This document shows, one piece after another, positions 47,314 through 60,737 of a stretch of 64,000 bases of DNA. Made by a program: the position numbers and the translations under genes. The stretch lies in NCBI RefSeq assembly GCF_000208745.1, contig NC_030852.1, positions 33,467,379 to 33,531,378 of the forward strand. Reading direction: 5' to 3'. Positions within the stretch are counted from its first letter, which is position 1. Every line of letters begins with the position of its first letter. Source of the stretch: Theobroma cacao (taxonomy: Eukaryota > Streptophyta > Magnoliopsida > Malvales > Malvaceae). Under the pieces are notes generated by a model. The model was not told the origin of the DNA. It saw nothing but the letters and a program-made list of their open reading frames with translations, and did no database searches.

Positions 47314-48508
47314 ACTATCCAGTCTTTAGCTGCAAGGCTTCCCAAGCTTCCCAGCTTTGGCATCTTTGTAAGTAAAAACTGTAATATTCCAATAAATGCT
47401 TCGTGAAGAAAGATCAACATTTGGTTAAATGTCAAATGCTAGAGTGTTGTACCCAAAAACATGTTTATTTCTTTGTTCAGTTGTCAAAAATGATAGTACT
47501 ACCTGCCATGTTTTCGGCCTAAGAGAATGGGAATGTAACTGAAATTTTGGGCTTTTCATTTTTCAAAAAGTCTCATAATAGGTTAAGCTCACCAAACAGA
47601 CCAAAGGAGAAATGAGATAATTATTTTTTGAAAATTAAAAAGTATAATATTTAAAAAAAGTATTCTAAGTATTTAAAAAATTTTAAATAAATCTTTATAT
47701 TTTTATTGTGTTCAATCAAATTTTATATTTTTATTTTGAATCAAATAAATTTTTATAATTAATTATTGATTTAGTCAAAATGTAATTTTGTTATTTTATA
47801 TCGCGTTGCACTAATATGACATGTTAATATATTATAATTAATGAAAATATAACACATTGATGTATCATAATTGATAATAACGTGATATGTTAATTTAACA
47901 TAATAATATAATCATATAATATTTTATACTTTTCATATTAACGTCATGTCCAATTAATTAATTATTAATCATAAGAGTTTATTTAATTTAAAAAAAATTC
48001 AAAAATTTGATTGAATGCAATAAAATAATAAAAATATATTTAAATTTTCATAAATAAATTAATTTTTTTTTAGAAGTATATCAAAATGAAATAAAATAAT
48101 AATAGTTATTATGTAATTTGATTAATGAATAAGAAGTTAACATTATTCTAAATTTCTAATATTTGGTTAATAAAAATAATTTTGAAATGATTAAATAATA
48201 AATGATAAAAGTATAAAAAAATTATTATAATTTATCAATTTTTATGTTAAAATATTAAAAATTATTAATTAAAATTTTAATATAATTTTTAATTTAAAAC
48301 ATTAATTTTTTGATCTATTTCCGTCTGCTTGAAATATCTATTATTAAGGAGATTGATAATAGCTATTTGGATTTTCCCAAAATAGATATTTCTCGAAACG
48401 TTCCGTTCAGCAATAGAGGGAAAAGGAATAATAGCCGTTCGGCAACCCAAACGCGCTGTCAAAGAAAATGAGAAACAAAGGCTTCAGCTTCAGGGCCTAA
48501 GGCTCCAA
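47314..48508. other. Intergenic between HPR3 copies B and C
   Basis: About 1 kb of A/T-rich, low-complexity DNA. GGCAACCCAAACGCGC near 48440-48456 looks like a transposon terminus. No gene. Confidence 0.45.
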
Positions 48509-50352
48509 ATGGCCACCGTCAAAGAATAAGAGCTGCCACTGGTCCTAGTGCGCCGCCCACCCAACTTCCATTTCCCATTTAAACACCGTCTCGAAACCCA
48601 CTTCCATCTCCTCGACCAGCTCGACTCGGTACCTCCCGAGTCGACTCACTCCTTCATCTCCCGCCACGCCCCTTCTGTACGGGCCCTCCTCTGCGTGGAC
48701 CCCACTCCCATCTCCCGCGACCTCTCCTCCCTCCTCCATTCCCTCCAGTTCATCGTCTGCTCCACCGCCAGAGTCGATCACGTTGACCTACAAGAGTACC
48801 GCCGCCGGAGCATTGCCGTCAGCAACGTCGGGAAGGCCTTTTCCTCCGACGTGGCTGACTTGGCTGTAGGCCTCCTTATCGATGTTCTCCGTAAGTCTCC
48901 GCCGGAGACCGGCACGTTTGGTCTGGATTGCGGGCTCGGAATGGGGAATTCCCGCTTGGATTCAAGGTTATTTTTGGTTCTTTGCTGGTTAAAATTTGTA
49001 TTATTTTTTTTCAAAAAAAGAAATCTTTCATGTGATTGAGTGGCGGGGTTTTGCAACAATTTGGTTGATTATTGTAAAGTTTACAATGAAGGGTACTTAC
49101 AATTTAAGAAATAGAGTTCCTTTAGCGAAACTACTTTGTTCCGTTGAATGATCTCTTTAAACTGAGTAAAACTGGCATTCATTGTGGGATCCATGGCAGT
49201 CGGACTTGTCAGCAGTTCTGGGGCATTATGAAAGAATGCAACTATTTTAAAATATGATAAGGAAAATAACAATTATCTAATAAAAATGAAAATGACAAAT
49301 CATACTCTAGTTAATGCTCGTAGCTACCAACAATGGCCTTTAGAATTGCGTCATAGAGGGTTTTAAAGCAGTATTTGATAATTTCTAGTTGGCTGGAGTG
49401 GACTAGTAGAGTTTGACAAGTTCAACAGAAGCACGGATGGTTGGCCACTGCTTTGCAGGAAAAGTTTGATGGCCCCCCACTCTGCCATGTTATTAATACC
49501 ACTGTTTGTTTCGTATAGGCTAAGCAGGGCTGTTGTTTTTGTCTGCCATTTTTCTTGTTTTCCCAGTTCTGCTTGTATCTTTATAAGGCCATTGGCCCCA
49601 AACATTATTAAAATGGGGTGAAGCATGGGAGATTCCATTGTTGGAATTTTCTATAATTGTGATATATCTGAATTGTGGACTTTTTTTGGCATGACAAAAA
49701 CTATAGTGATCCTCATTCTTCAACACCACAGCAGGCCAGCACTCCCATCCCTTCCCTTCTATCACATTATGCACGTTTTGTTAGAAACTAATTTATGAGT
49801 TTCTTTTTAAACATCATTATGGTGCAGTTAGGAGGAAAGCGAGTTGGAATAGTTGGCTTGGGAGGCATTGGTGCTGAAATTGTGAAAAAGCTTGAGTCAT
49901 TTGGCTGTGCTATTTCCTACAACTCAAGGAGGAAAAGGCCATCTGTTCCATTCCCATGGTATAAAAATGTCTATGACCTTGCAATTAACAGTGATATTCT
50001 GATTGTTTGTTGTGCACTGACCGAAGAAACTCATTACATAATTAACAAGGATGTCGTGACTGCCCTGGGAAAGGAAGGAGTGATAATAAATGTAGGGCGT
50101 GGGCCTCTTATTGATGAGGAGGAATTGGTGCAGCTTCTGGTGAGAGGTGAGCTGGTTGGTGCAGGTCTTGCTGTGTTTGAGAATGAGCCTGATGTTCCGG
50201 GAGAGCTATTTTCCTTGAATAATTTAGTCCTGTTTCCACATTGTGCTGTTGCAACTCCAGAATACTTTGATGCCTTGGAGGAGTTGATCCCAACTAACCT
50301 GAAAGCATTCTTTAAGAGCAAACCTCTGCAGTCATTGGTTGAATTTGAATGA
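48509..50352 (+). pseudogene. HPR3-like copy C, exon 1 broken, exon 2 intact
   Basis: Same two-exon plan: exon 1 48509-48966, exon 2 49828-50352. The natural ATG (48509) is followed after six codons by TAA (48527-48529), and the homologous frame resumes at once (ELPLVLVRRPP, matching ELPVVLV in copy B). Near 48896-48900 one base is missing, so the frame leaves homology at LRKS and returns one base over (GDRHVWSGLRA... GFPLGFK-like end). Exon 2 is fully open with GLGGIG, NVGRG, ENEP and a catalytic His (FPHCAVAT), though the usual GLDV is GLAV. The substrate loop is STARVDHVDL rather than SAGLDHIDL. As assembled it cannot give a full enzyme. Downstream GTG or internal starts would yield only fragments. 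Confidence 0.85.
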
Positions 50353-52539
50353 ATGGACAATTCGTTTATTTCTGGTTATGATTTTTAGGCCGCTAAACCA
50401 AGAAAGTCTGTATAGTAGAGATCATCAAGTTGACACATCAATATGTTTTGGAACAATACCAAGTCTAAGGTATCACAGTCTCTGCAGCTTCTTGGAATGG
50501 CCGTGCTGTGAACTTATATGGTAAGGGATTATAATGTTAAGCTGGAAAGCTATCCCAACCGCTAGTAGTGTACGTTAAATTAGGAAAAAAATTGTTAGAA
50601 AGTTCATTTTCTACTTTCAGAAATCAAGTTGCTTGCAATTAACGGTTGATGCAACCTTAGAACATCGTTTCTAGAAGCCCTTTAAGGCTTTAACATGAAA
50701 GTGATGTATGGATTGCAGATTAGAATTTCTGAGTTCGGAGATCTGGGGTGGATAAGGTTTCCTATAACTTGCAGTTTGTATTTTGATGATCATTGATTGC
50801 TTATGAATCTCTATCCTTATGGATTTTTGACCTTGTTTGTTTGTCCTGTATCAATACGCTGTAAATTTTTCTTGATGAAAAATAAAAGCTTGCATGGTAC
50901 TGTGGGGCCAAAATTATGTTTGACAATTGACAAGGATGCTTTCTTGGAAGCATTCTCCATAACATCCGGGCATGACCAGTTGGTCCAGTCCTTTACCCTC
51001 GATTCAACCAATGCCAACACTCTTGTTAGTGGCCACGACTGGGTTAGCTTTTTCTATTTTTCCTGTAGGCTCGATTCGGCAGAGAAGGGTAGAAGTATTT
51101 GGTTTTCTTCTAGCACGAGATAAATACTGCAATTCTTTTTCTTTTTCTTTTTATATATTTATTATAAATTTTGAAGCAATTGAATTCAAGTTCTTCTAAA
51201 TCTCTCTTTGTTCTATTCTTACCATTTTACCATTTGAAAGATGTTCGGGTAACAATCTTTTTTCATTTTAATTAGAGAAGGAAAATTCAAAATTTACTCT
51301 TTAAATAAAAAATTATATACTAATCAATAAATTAAATGTGTGATGTTCAGGTAAAAGTTTTTTGTTACATTTTGAACATTTATATCTCTGCTTTGAAAGA
51401 TGTTTTACCAGGGAACCCAGCACCATTTTCACAGCTGGGTCGTTATAATGCAAAATCTATTAAAACTACTCATGATAGAAAATCCGATCGCGGTTGTTCG
51501 GCATCAATGGTCCTGTTCCAGCAACTTAAAGCTGCCAACTATCAGTCCACAAATTCAAGAATGCATTCGTGATTTTTTCCACAGAGAGAAACAATAGTTG
51601 GAGAAGTAAAATAGGATCACAGAAGAAGCTATCAGTTTAGTTACAGAGCTTTTGTTTGGTAATACTGAACATTCAACACTGTGGAAAAGTTGAAAGTTGG
51701 ACAGTTCTGTGCAAAAAAATTTAGCAGATTCAGCCGCGAAGCACAAGTCAAAGACAGTACCGCTCGCCTTGTCTGTTGTTGAAAGAAAATACGTTGATGA
51801 TATGGGAGGTCTTGAAAAAGTTTTTCTTTCCCTGAAGAGTATGATTTCGAAAGTTGACTGGTTGACGGGCACGCTTCACAGAACCGTTTCATCCGCCTCA
51901 TTCACTTGCTATTGAAGCGATCTGCACCTAAGTAATAGTACTAGTTCTTTCTTCATTATTGAGACTACTTAATAGTTATACTGTTAGCATGGCTGCTTGA
52001 CCTTCACAGGGCAGAAAATGCCCCCAACACAAAGTTATACATATCAAAATCTAAACGACAATTAACCGAGTGCCACTGGGGACAATTTACCTTTTGTTAA
52101 TTTCCTGGGTGTTCGGAATAAAAAGAACGGAAGGGAGGCAAAAACTTGCCTGTTTAGGGTTTGATTCACTACTTAGATAATTACAGGTACTTCACTTGAT
52201 TTGTTTAAGAAAAAGATTGCTATTGTATTAAAAAATTTAGACTAAGAAGGAAAGTGTGGAGGGGAAAGAGTTCTGTTTATGGAGACGTAAATTGAGGAAA
52301 GAAATGTAAACAAAGACCATTAATTCACAAACTGCTTAACACAAGGAAGCAAATCAGTCTGCCATTATTCAATAAAGCAGGTAAAGAGAAGCCAAGGAGT
52401 GAAAGACAGACACCACCCCGGCATCAGCCTACCACAACCAAAGGTTTAACCCAAGATAATATAGCATCACCAGACCCGTAAACAGCTTATAAAGACGTTA
52501 AAAACAAGAAGATATTTTTAATTTAACTAATGACTAGCC
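50353..52539. other. Intergenic between HPR3-C and ANS
   Basis: Several overlapping open stretches occur at 50797-51123, 51336-51597 and 51697-51915 (+). Their composition is somewhat protein-like, as in KNLADSAAKHKSKTVPLALS and VERKYVDDMGGLEKVF. I do not recognise them, and they are in different frames with stops between. They could be a decayed gene. The right end includes the 3' UTR of ANS. Confidence 0.4.
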
Positions 52540-53969
<1,430 letters not shown>

Positions 53970-54087
53970 CTAAACTTGTTTTAGAAGTTCCTTGTTTCCA
54001 CTCTGTAACAACAACCCTTCTTTTTTTTTTTTGCTTTTGTGGTGAACCTCACTCTCAGGAATATGCCGTGGTGCTGATCTTTAGTGG

Positions 54088-54097
54088 CCTTTTTATA
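54088..54097 (-). promoter_or_regulatory. TATA box of ANS
   Basis: TATAAAAAGG on the minus strand, about 131 bases before the ANS ATG, leaving a leader of roughly 100 bases. Confidence 0.7.
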
Positions 54098-54257
54098 ATG
54101 ATCTGGTTCGAGAAAATTTTAACACGGAAGATCAAGAAAGCTATGATATTAAAAAAAAAAAAAAATCAGTTGCCTTAGTGAACATGCAAATGGGGTAGAG
54201 CTACCAAATCAAGAGAAAGAAATACTGAAGAAAAATAGATGTAACTGGTAAGTCATA

Positions 54258-54263
54258 CACGTG
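54258..54263 (-). promoter_or_regulatory. G-box in ANS promoter
   Basis: Palindromic CACGTG about 165 bases upstream of the TATA box. In other plants ANS promoters are driven by MYB-bHLH-WD40 complexes, and bHLH partners bind such boxes. Actual binding here is inference. Confidence 0.55.
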
Positions 54264-55836
54264 ATGAGCTCCACCAAGGTCTGAGTTAGAGCAGTGGTCA
54301 TACAACTTTGGTTGTCCCAAGGTGAGTTGACTGGAAGCTTGGACCTAACACCCTCTGCTCTAATTTGCTAATCTATCTCAACCAAACGCGCCTGTGATGT
54401 AGAACTTGTTTTGCTTTTGTTTCTTTTCCATTCATCATATAATTCTTCTGAACCTAAAATTATATGTAAAAATGAAAACATCCATTCAACAAGTAATTAA
54501 TGTTCAATATATACATCTAATACTATACAAGTTTTCAATATCTCTTAATTTAAATATTAAATTGTACTATTCTAAATTACTTACTGTTTTTGTGAACCAT
54601 GCTAGATAACCTGTTTATCAATGGTTTAACTTTTATAAAATGAAAAGATTATACATACATAAAAGTTAATTATCCATGTCTTAAATAATGTTATTTGAGA
54701 GAAATTAAAAGTATTAATAATGTCATAATAAACACTCTTTCTATTAAGTCACTTTGTACTTTAGCTTAATTTACACCAGGCAATGGAGCAATGCCTAAAG
54801 TGCACATTTCTTGAGCTAATGTACATAGTAGTAATGGGTAGTTTAAGCAAATTAGCTGATTTGCTTTACAGGAGAGTTGACTAATTAATTAAGCAGAGCG
54901 CGGATAAATAACGACCAAAATTTCTACTTGGAAAGTCCAACTACCAAGCCAGGACTGCACGTTTCATCTAACCCATCTTAATTTGGATTCATTTAACCCC
55001 AAATGGCAGAGAGGACTCAAATGATTTCAACAGCTAATCATCATTAGCGGAGTTAATTGAATCCCTCCCCTGCCCTCTTTTTGGAAACATTAAAGTTTGA
55101 TTGAACTCAAAAAACATTAAGGCCTTGACTCAACAATGCATAGATGAGATGAGAATTGGATTTCTTTTTTTTATGAATAATAATACTCCTTTCGTTTTAT
55201 ATTATATATTATAAAGTAATAAAACTTGTAAAATATATTTTTAATAACGAATAAAAATGATCAAAATTATATACTCTTAACATATATATATATATACACC
55301 TTGTTAGTCTAGGCATTAGAAAGTCTAGTTTATGGACCATTCATTCCGAAAAAAGCTTCAATTGAAATTTAAATAGGTTTAATTCAATATTATTCCATAT
55401 GGTTTTGCTTTTAACAAATGGTTGAATTTGAACATTACTTATTATGTACGAAAGAAGAAAGTTCTAGACGTTATATGATTGAAGATCTTGCATGGGATCG
55501 AAACTAGGAGTTGCTTCTGGAAGAACAATGAGGTAGTTGGTTGCTCGTGCTTCATCTCTACGAGCTTTCAGTCAGCAGGATATATGCCTGCTGCTACCTA
55601 GTTCAATTAATTTTCGTATGTATTTGCTAGCAAAACCACCGGCCCCTATCTTGCCTTGGCCTCCGTTCCTTGTTTCTTCGTCCCTAAAAAATTGGCCAAA
55701 AATGTGATTTTATATGAACTATGGGATAAACAGGTCGAACAAAAGAAGGGGAACAAAGACTTTTTTGCTTTTTTGGTGCTTGCCCATTCTTCTTGTTCTT
55801 GACCAGAAGAGTAAAAGCCTTTTAGTTTTTCCACAC

Positions 55837-55859
55837 AATATATATATATATATATATAT
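55837..55859. repeat. AT microsatellite
   Basis: About eleven TA units. Confidence 0.9.
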
Positions 55860-57540
55860 TGATGTGAGATATATACTTTAAAAATCGGCGTGTTTTATTT
55901 TTATAATAAAAAAATATATAGCTTTCAATTCTATAGGATCATATAGAATTGTTTTATCCACATGAGAGCATTATGCTTTGCAAATAGTGTTAAGGTCAAC
56001 GATTTAATTCAGTTCTATATATTAAAAAGAAAAAGAGATGGCCCACCCAAAAACCCTTTTTTTTTCTGAATTAAAAAAAAAGAAAACAAAAATAAGAGAT
56101 TAGGTTGATTTGAAGGGGAGATACGCTTGAGAGCATTGACTCTTATGTATTGGCTGGTAAGATTAAACAAAACTATGGCCTAAGGGGGAAGGTTGAGAAA
56201 ACCTATGGGCTGCGGAACAGTGTTTTCCAAGGATTCCTATTTACATTCATTGCCCAGCCTCTCCAAAATATTAAATAAAAGGTGGCACGGGCAGGAGTCA
56301 AGTACTTGTGTACTGCTGCATCATCATCAAGCCCATTCAATCCCATTTTCATTCAATCCTATAATTTTGGGGACCCCAACTATTCCAACCTAGGTATGTT
56401 GAAGGAATTATGTCTGTGGAATTCAAATACCATGATAACAAAGAAATATATAAAATAAAGTTTATGTTAATTACATCATATATAGGTTTCTCATAACAGT
56501 TTGTTTCTTTTTCTTTTTTCTTTTTTTATTATGAAAAGTCTTTGTCAAAGTTTCATAATTGCTTCGATAGTCTTTAGGGAACTGAAGGCTTAAAACAGTG
56601 TTGTTGGGAAAAGCATTGAGTTTCATTGTACCAACAAACTCACCCCTTTTAAATGTCATTAATTCTTGTAGTGGTGAACTGGAAAATCATTCTTTTGTGA
56701 CTCTATTTAAGAAAAGCAATAGAATCTGCAATGGAACAAAGTTAAAAAATAATTTACTATGCTGAGCAAAAGAAAAAAGAAAAAAAGAAAGATAATTTAA
56801 TATGTAGTTCTTATATCAGAAATGGATTTAAAAGTTAATCATGCCTGTGGCATGCATGTCAGCATAACTTTTATACTCTTCAAGTTCAGAGTGCATTTTG
56901 AAAGGCAACTAGATAGACGAAATTATTAAAATAAAAAAATCAATTCTTCAGCTTCTTCCCAAGTTTCAGGTGATATGATTCAATGGATTAATTGTCTGCA
57001 AACGAAAGGAATAATTAAGACACCAAATCCCCAGTTCTGAATTTTATTTATTTTCCTGTCCTTTTTTAATATTTACTGATCAAATTAATTATACGAATTA
57101 TTTCCATTAGCTTTTCAAGAAAAAAGACGCTAGACCGGGCTCCAAAAGACTAGATGGGGACCCATGGGCTCTATGAGCCTCAGCCTTGCCCAGACCGAGA
57201 AATGAAGCCCAAGAAAACGACCACCGCAGATGATGACGTGGCAGATTTTGTAAGATCAAAAATCGGTTATCCTTTGCAGCAGGACACAAGAGGAAAGACC
57301 GTTGCATTTCGCTCCACACGTTCCTCGCTTGCCTTATCTTTGTGCAGCCTCTCTTTCCCTCCAAGAAAAAAAAAAGAAAAAAGATTGAAACAAATTAAAT
57401 TACAAAGCTCCATCATCATCAGCTTGAGTCTCACCACCTGATACCAGCAAAATAAATAAATAAATAAGTAAATAAAATCCAATAGCTCCATAGCTTTAAC
57501 AGATTGAGCTCTTGGTTAATTATTCCTTTAATTAATTTCA

Positions 57541-60500
57541 ATGGCTGGCAAATTAACCTTTAGTTTGACACCCCCTCGTTTGTTCACCGCCCCTTTTCAA
57601 AAGCCCTTAGTTCCTTTCTCTTCATCTTCTTCTACCAGGGTTCAATCCAATGGAAAGCAGCTATGTGTTCGACGCAGATTGTTCTTACTTCCCACCAAGG
57701 CTACCGCTGATCAACAAGGTTTGAAACTTAGAATCATCCTTTTGAGACCAGAAAGTTGTCCATGTTCTATAAGCATACAGCTAAATTTGCAATAAATATT
57801 GAAATATATTACTCAAGAAAGACTTGTCCTTCCATTTAGCTAAGTTGGCAAGTGGATAAGCTTTCTGTACTTCTAAAATTATTAGGTACTTAATTAGAGG
57901 CAATCGTGCACCCATGATTCATCTATGTACGTAGCATCAGGAGGAAAAACAAAGAAAAGGAAGAAAGACTTGCACAAGATAGTGTTAAAATGTGGATATA
58001 TAACACACTTTCGTAGCGTTTGAGGCTTCCACTTAGGATTTGTATTTCTTTTCCTTTTTAGTCTCATTTCAATGCGGAGAGAGTCCTTGAGGTGACTCTT
58101 GCATTCTTTGCAGGCCAGGTCGGAGAAGATGAGGTTGTTGATAGTAAAATTCTGCCATACTGTAGCATAGACAAGAAAGAGAAGAAGTCCTTGGGTGAAA
58201 TGGAGCAAGAGTTTCTTCAAGCCCTACAAGTATGGAAGCACACTTTTGCATTAATTTGTTTTCCCTTCAATGCAGATATTTAACACATAGCAATTCTACC
58301 AAAGAATGGAGCAGTCCTTTTGTTCTGCATAAAATCAAACTAGGAAAACTTTACTGAACACATAACTTCAACCTGACTGTCAAGTACGCATGACACAAAT
58401 TTTCTTCCTCTTTTTCCTACAGGCATTTTACTATGAGGGAAAAGCTATCATGTCAAATGAGGAATTTGATAATCTCAAGGAAGAACTAATGTGGGAAGGA
58501 AGCAGTGTTGTCATGCTAAGTACAGTCCAAAATTCCTATCAACCTTTGTTAAAGCAATATGGTCATGAATCATGACATAAGCCTTGAAGATGTTATAACT
58601 TTCTTGGTTTACTCTATTTGCAGGTTCTGATGAGCAGAAATTTCTGGAAGCCTCAATGGCTTATGTATCGGGGAAACCAATTTTAAGTGATGAAGAATTT
58701 GATAAACTGAAGCAGAGGCTAAAGGTTTGTCAGCATTTGTCTCATTTTTAGATGACACAAAATGATCTTCACCTCTCAATCTCAGAAATGATACCAGTTG
58801 TTGGACATAGTAGAAGAGGAATTCTTCATTGCATCATGACTTAATCCGTCTGTAATCATCCTATTGAATATAGTATCCTGTTCCTTTATAGGTGTTAATA
58901 CTGAAATATAGGGAATTTGTTTTAGCTGCTTAAGTTGTGCGAGGTAGCTGATTGTCTACTCTCGGAAAAGTATAGTTGCTACAGCACCGCATAAATTGTT
59001 TTGAATGCTTCTGGTTTGTGGGTTTGATTTAGTAAGCAAAGGAGAACTGTGTCCTCGTACGATATAGAGTACTGTTCCCATCTACTCAATGCCTAAAATA
59101 TCTAGTTACATGTCACTGATTTATGAATTAAATTTAATGAGAAAAGGAGCATTCTACCCTTACAAATTATTCAACCGTGTCAGTTACCGTTTTTCCAATC
59201 CTAAAATGCCTGTAGTATGAATGGAGTTTAGGCCATCAGCTTTACTTGTTTCATGCAGCATTTCCTTCTAATAGTTTTTGTTTCTTCCATAACTATTGTC
59301 TAGATGGAAGGAAGCGAAATTGTGGTTGAGGGTCCACGATGCAGTCTCCGTACTAGAAAGGTATACACCATTCTGTTTTCTTCTGTTTCTACTGTTATTC
59401 TGCATCATTTTGAATTAGCCATAGATGAGCACCGCATGTATTCCCTCATATTTACATTAATTAACTCATTGCACTTCCCTTCCCCAGCACCCACCCAAAC
59501 AGCTCATCTTCCTGCCTTCTTCAATAAATCGTAACTGTCTTCTGCATTAAGCCTAGTGAAGTGGTTTTGATCATTTTTCTTGTTATAGGTGTACAGTGAC
59601 CTATCTGTTGACTATTTGAAGATGTTCCTCTTGAACGTCCCAGCCACTGTGGTTGCCCTAGGATTGTAAGTTTTTTTTACCCCTGTTTTTTGCACTAATA
59701 CTGTCTTTATCTTAAAATGACAAGATGTCAATTACCAAATAGAAATCAGTATTCTAAGCCTGTGATGCTGAATGCTAGTTTGTTATGTTTTCCATCTGTA
59801 ATATCGTATGATTTTCCCCTATAAGATAACTCATCTATGTTCTGGTCTTCCTAGGTTTTTCTTCCTAGATGATCTGACGGGATTTGAAATCACATATATT
59901 TTGGAGGTAAACTGTTATTGCTGATGTTTTTTTGCTGCTAAAACTAATGCATGCAAGGCTGAAATATTACCCTGGTTCTTTGCCCTTTTCTAATGGTTGC
60001 ATTTTGAAAATAAATGATCATTGCATTGGCTGAATTGATTAGCCAAATCAGAAATCTCAGATTGACAGGAATGTCCTATTTGGTATTTTAGTACCTTGGC
60101 TCAATGTCAAAATCTTCAAATGTTCTCTCCATTACCACTTAAGCAAATCCAAAATAGCATTTTGAGCAATTATGGTGTCAAGGGAAATTATGGAATGGCC
60201 ATGCTGACAGCTTTTTTTACACATAACTATACTTTTCTGGGAATTGTTGAATTTGCAGCTCCCAGAGCCATTCAGCTTTATTTTTACGTGGTTTGCTGCT
60301 GTGCCCGCATTGGTTTGGTTAGCTCAAGCCCTTACAAAAGTGGTTGTGAAAGACTCTCTGATCTTAAAGGTAAAATCTCTGTTTCATACTTTTCATTGTT
60401 ACATAGAATTGCCCCATAATCTTACTATAAACCATGGAATTAATATGTGTCGTTACCTTCTAGGGCCCTTGCCCGAACTGTGGTACTGAGAATGTCTCCT

Positions 60501-60737
60501 TCTTTGGCACCATACTGTCGGTTTCCAGTGGTGGAACCACCAACGATCTTAAATGTTCAAAGTAAGTCAGATCATTTGTTTACTGACTGCATCCATTAAT
60601 TGAGCTTTGAGCTCTCATTATTCACATTGCTGCAGAACTTCTTTTTCTAACTCTTTTTCTACTTCAGTTGTGGAACACCATTGGTGTATGATTCGAATAC
60701 GCGATTGATTACATTGCCAGAAGGAAGTGAAGCTTGA
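57541..60737 (+). CDS. PGRL1: PGR5-like protein 1 (thylakoid cyclic electron flow)
   Basis: Thylakoid membrane protein that partners PGR5 in antimycin-sensitive cyclic electron flow around photosystem I. Ten coding exons: 57541-57718, 58114-58229, 58423-58519, 58624-58724, 59304-59360, 59589-59665, 59855-59906, 60259-60369, 60464-60561, 60668-60737. All junctions keep frame and give 318 residues, near the family length. Residues 1 to about 55 form a Ser/Arg-rich transit peptide. The stroma-facing part contains the redox-type cysteines C76 (LPYCS) and C177 (GPRCS). Two membrane spans lie at about 192-213 and 231-252. The C-terminal tail has two CxxC pairs (C266/C269 and C294/C297) that form the metal or redox site. 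All six expected cysteines are present. Acceptors of exons 5, 6, 7 and 9 are TAG. Start and stop are unambiguous. Confidence 0.96.

Noticed and set aside
56193..56393. 66-residue + frame upstream of PGRL1
   Set aside because: No motif and no splice context; probably chance.
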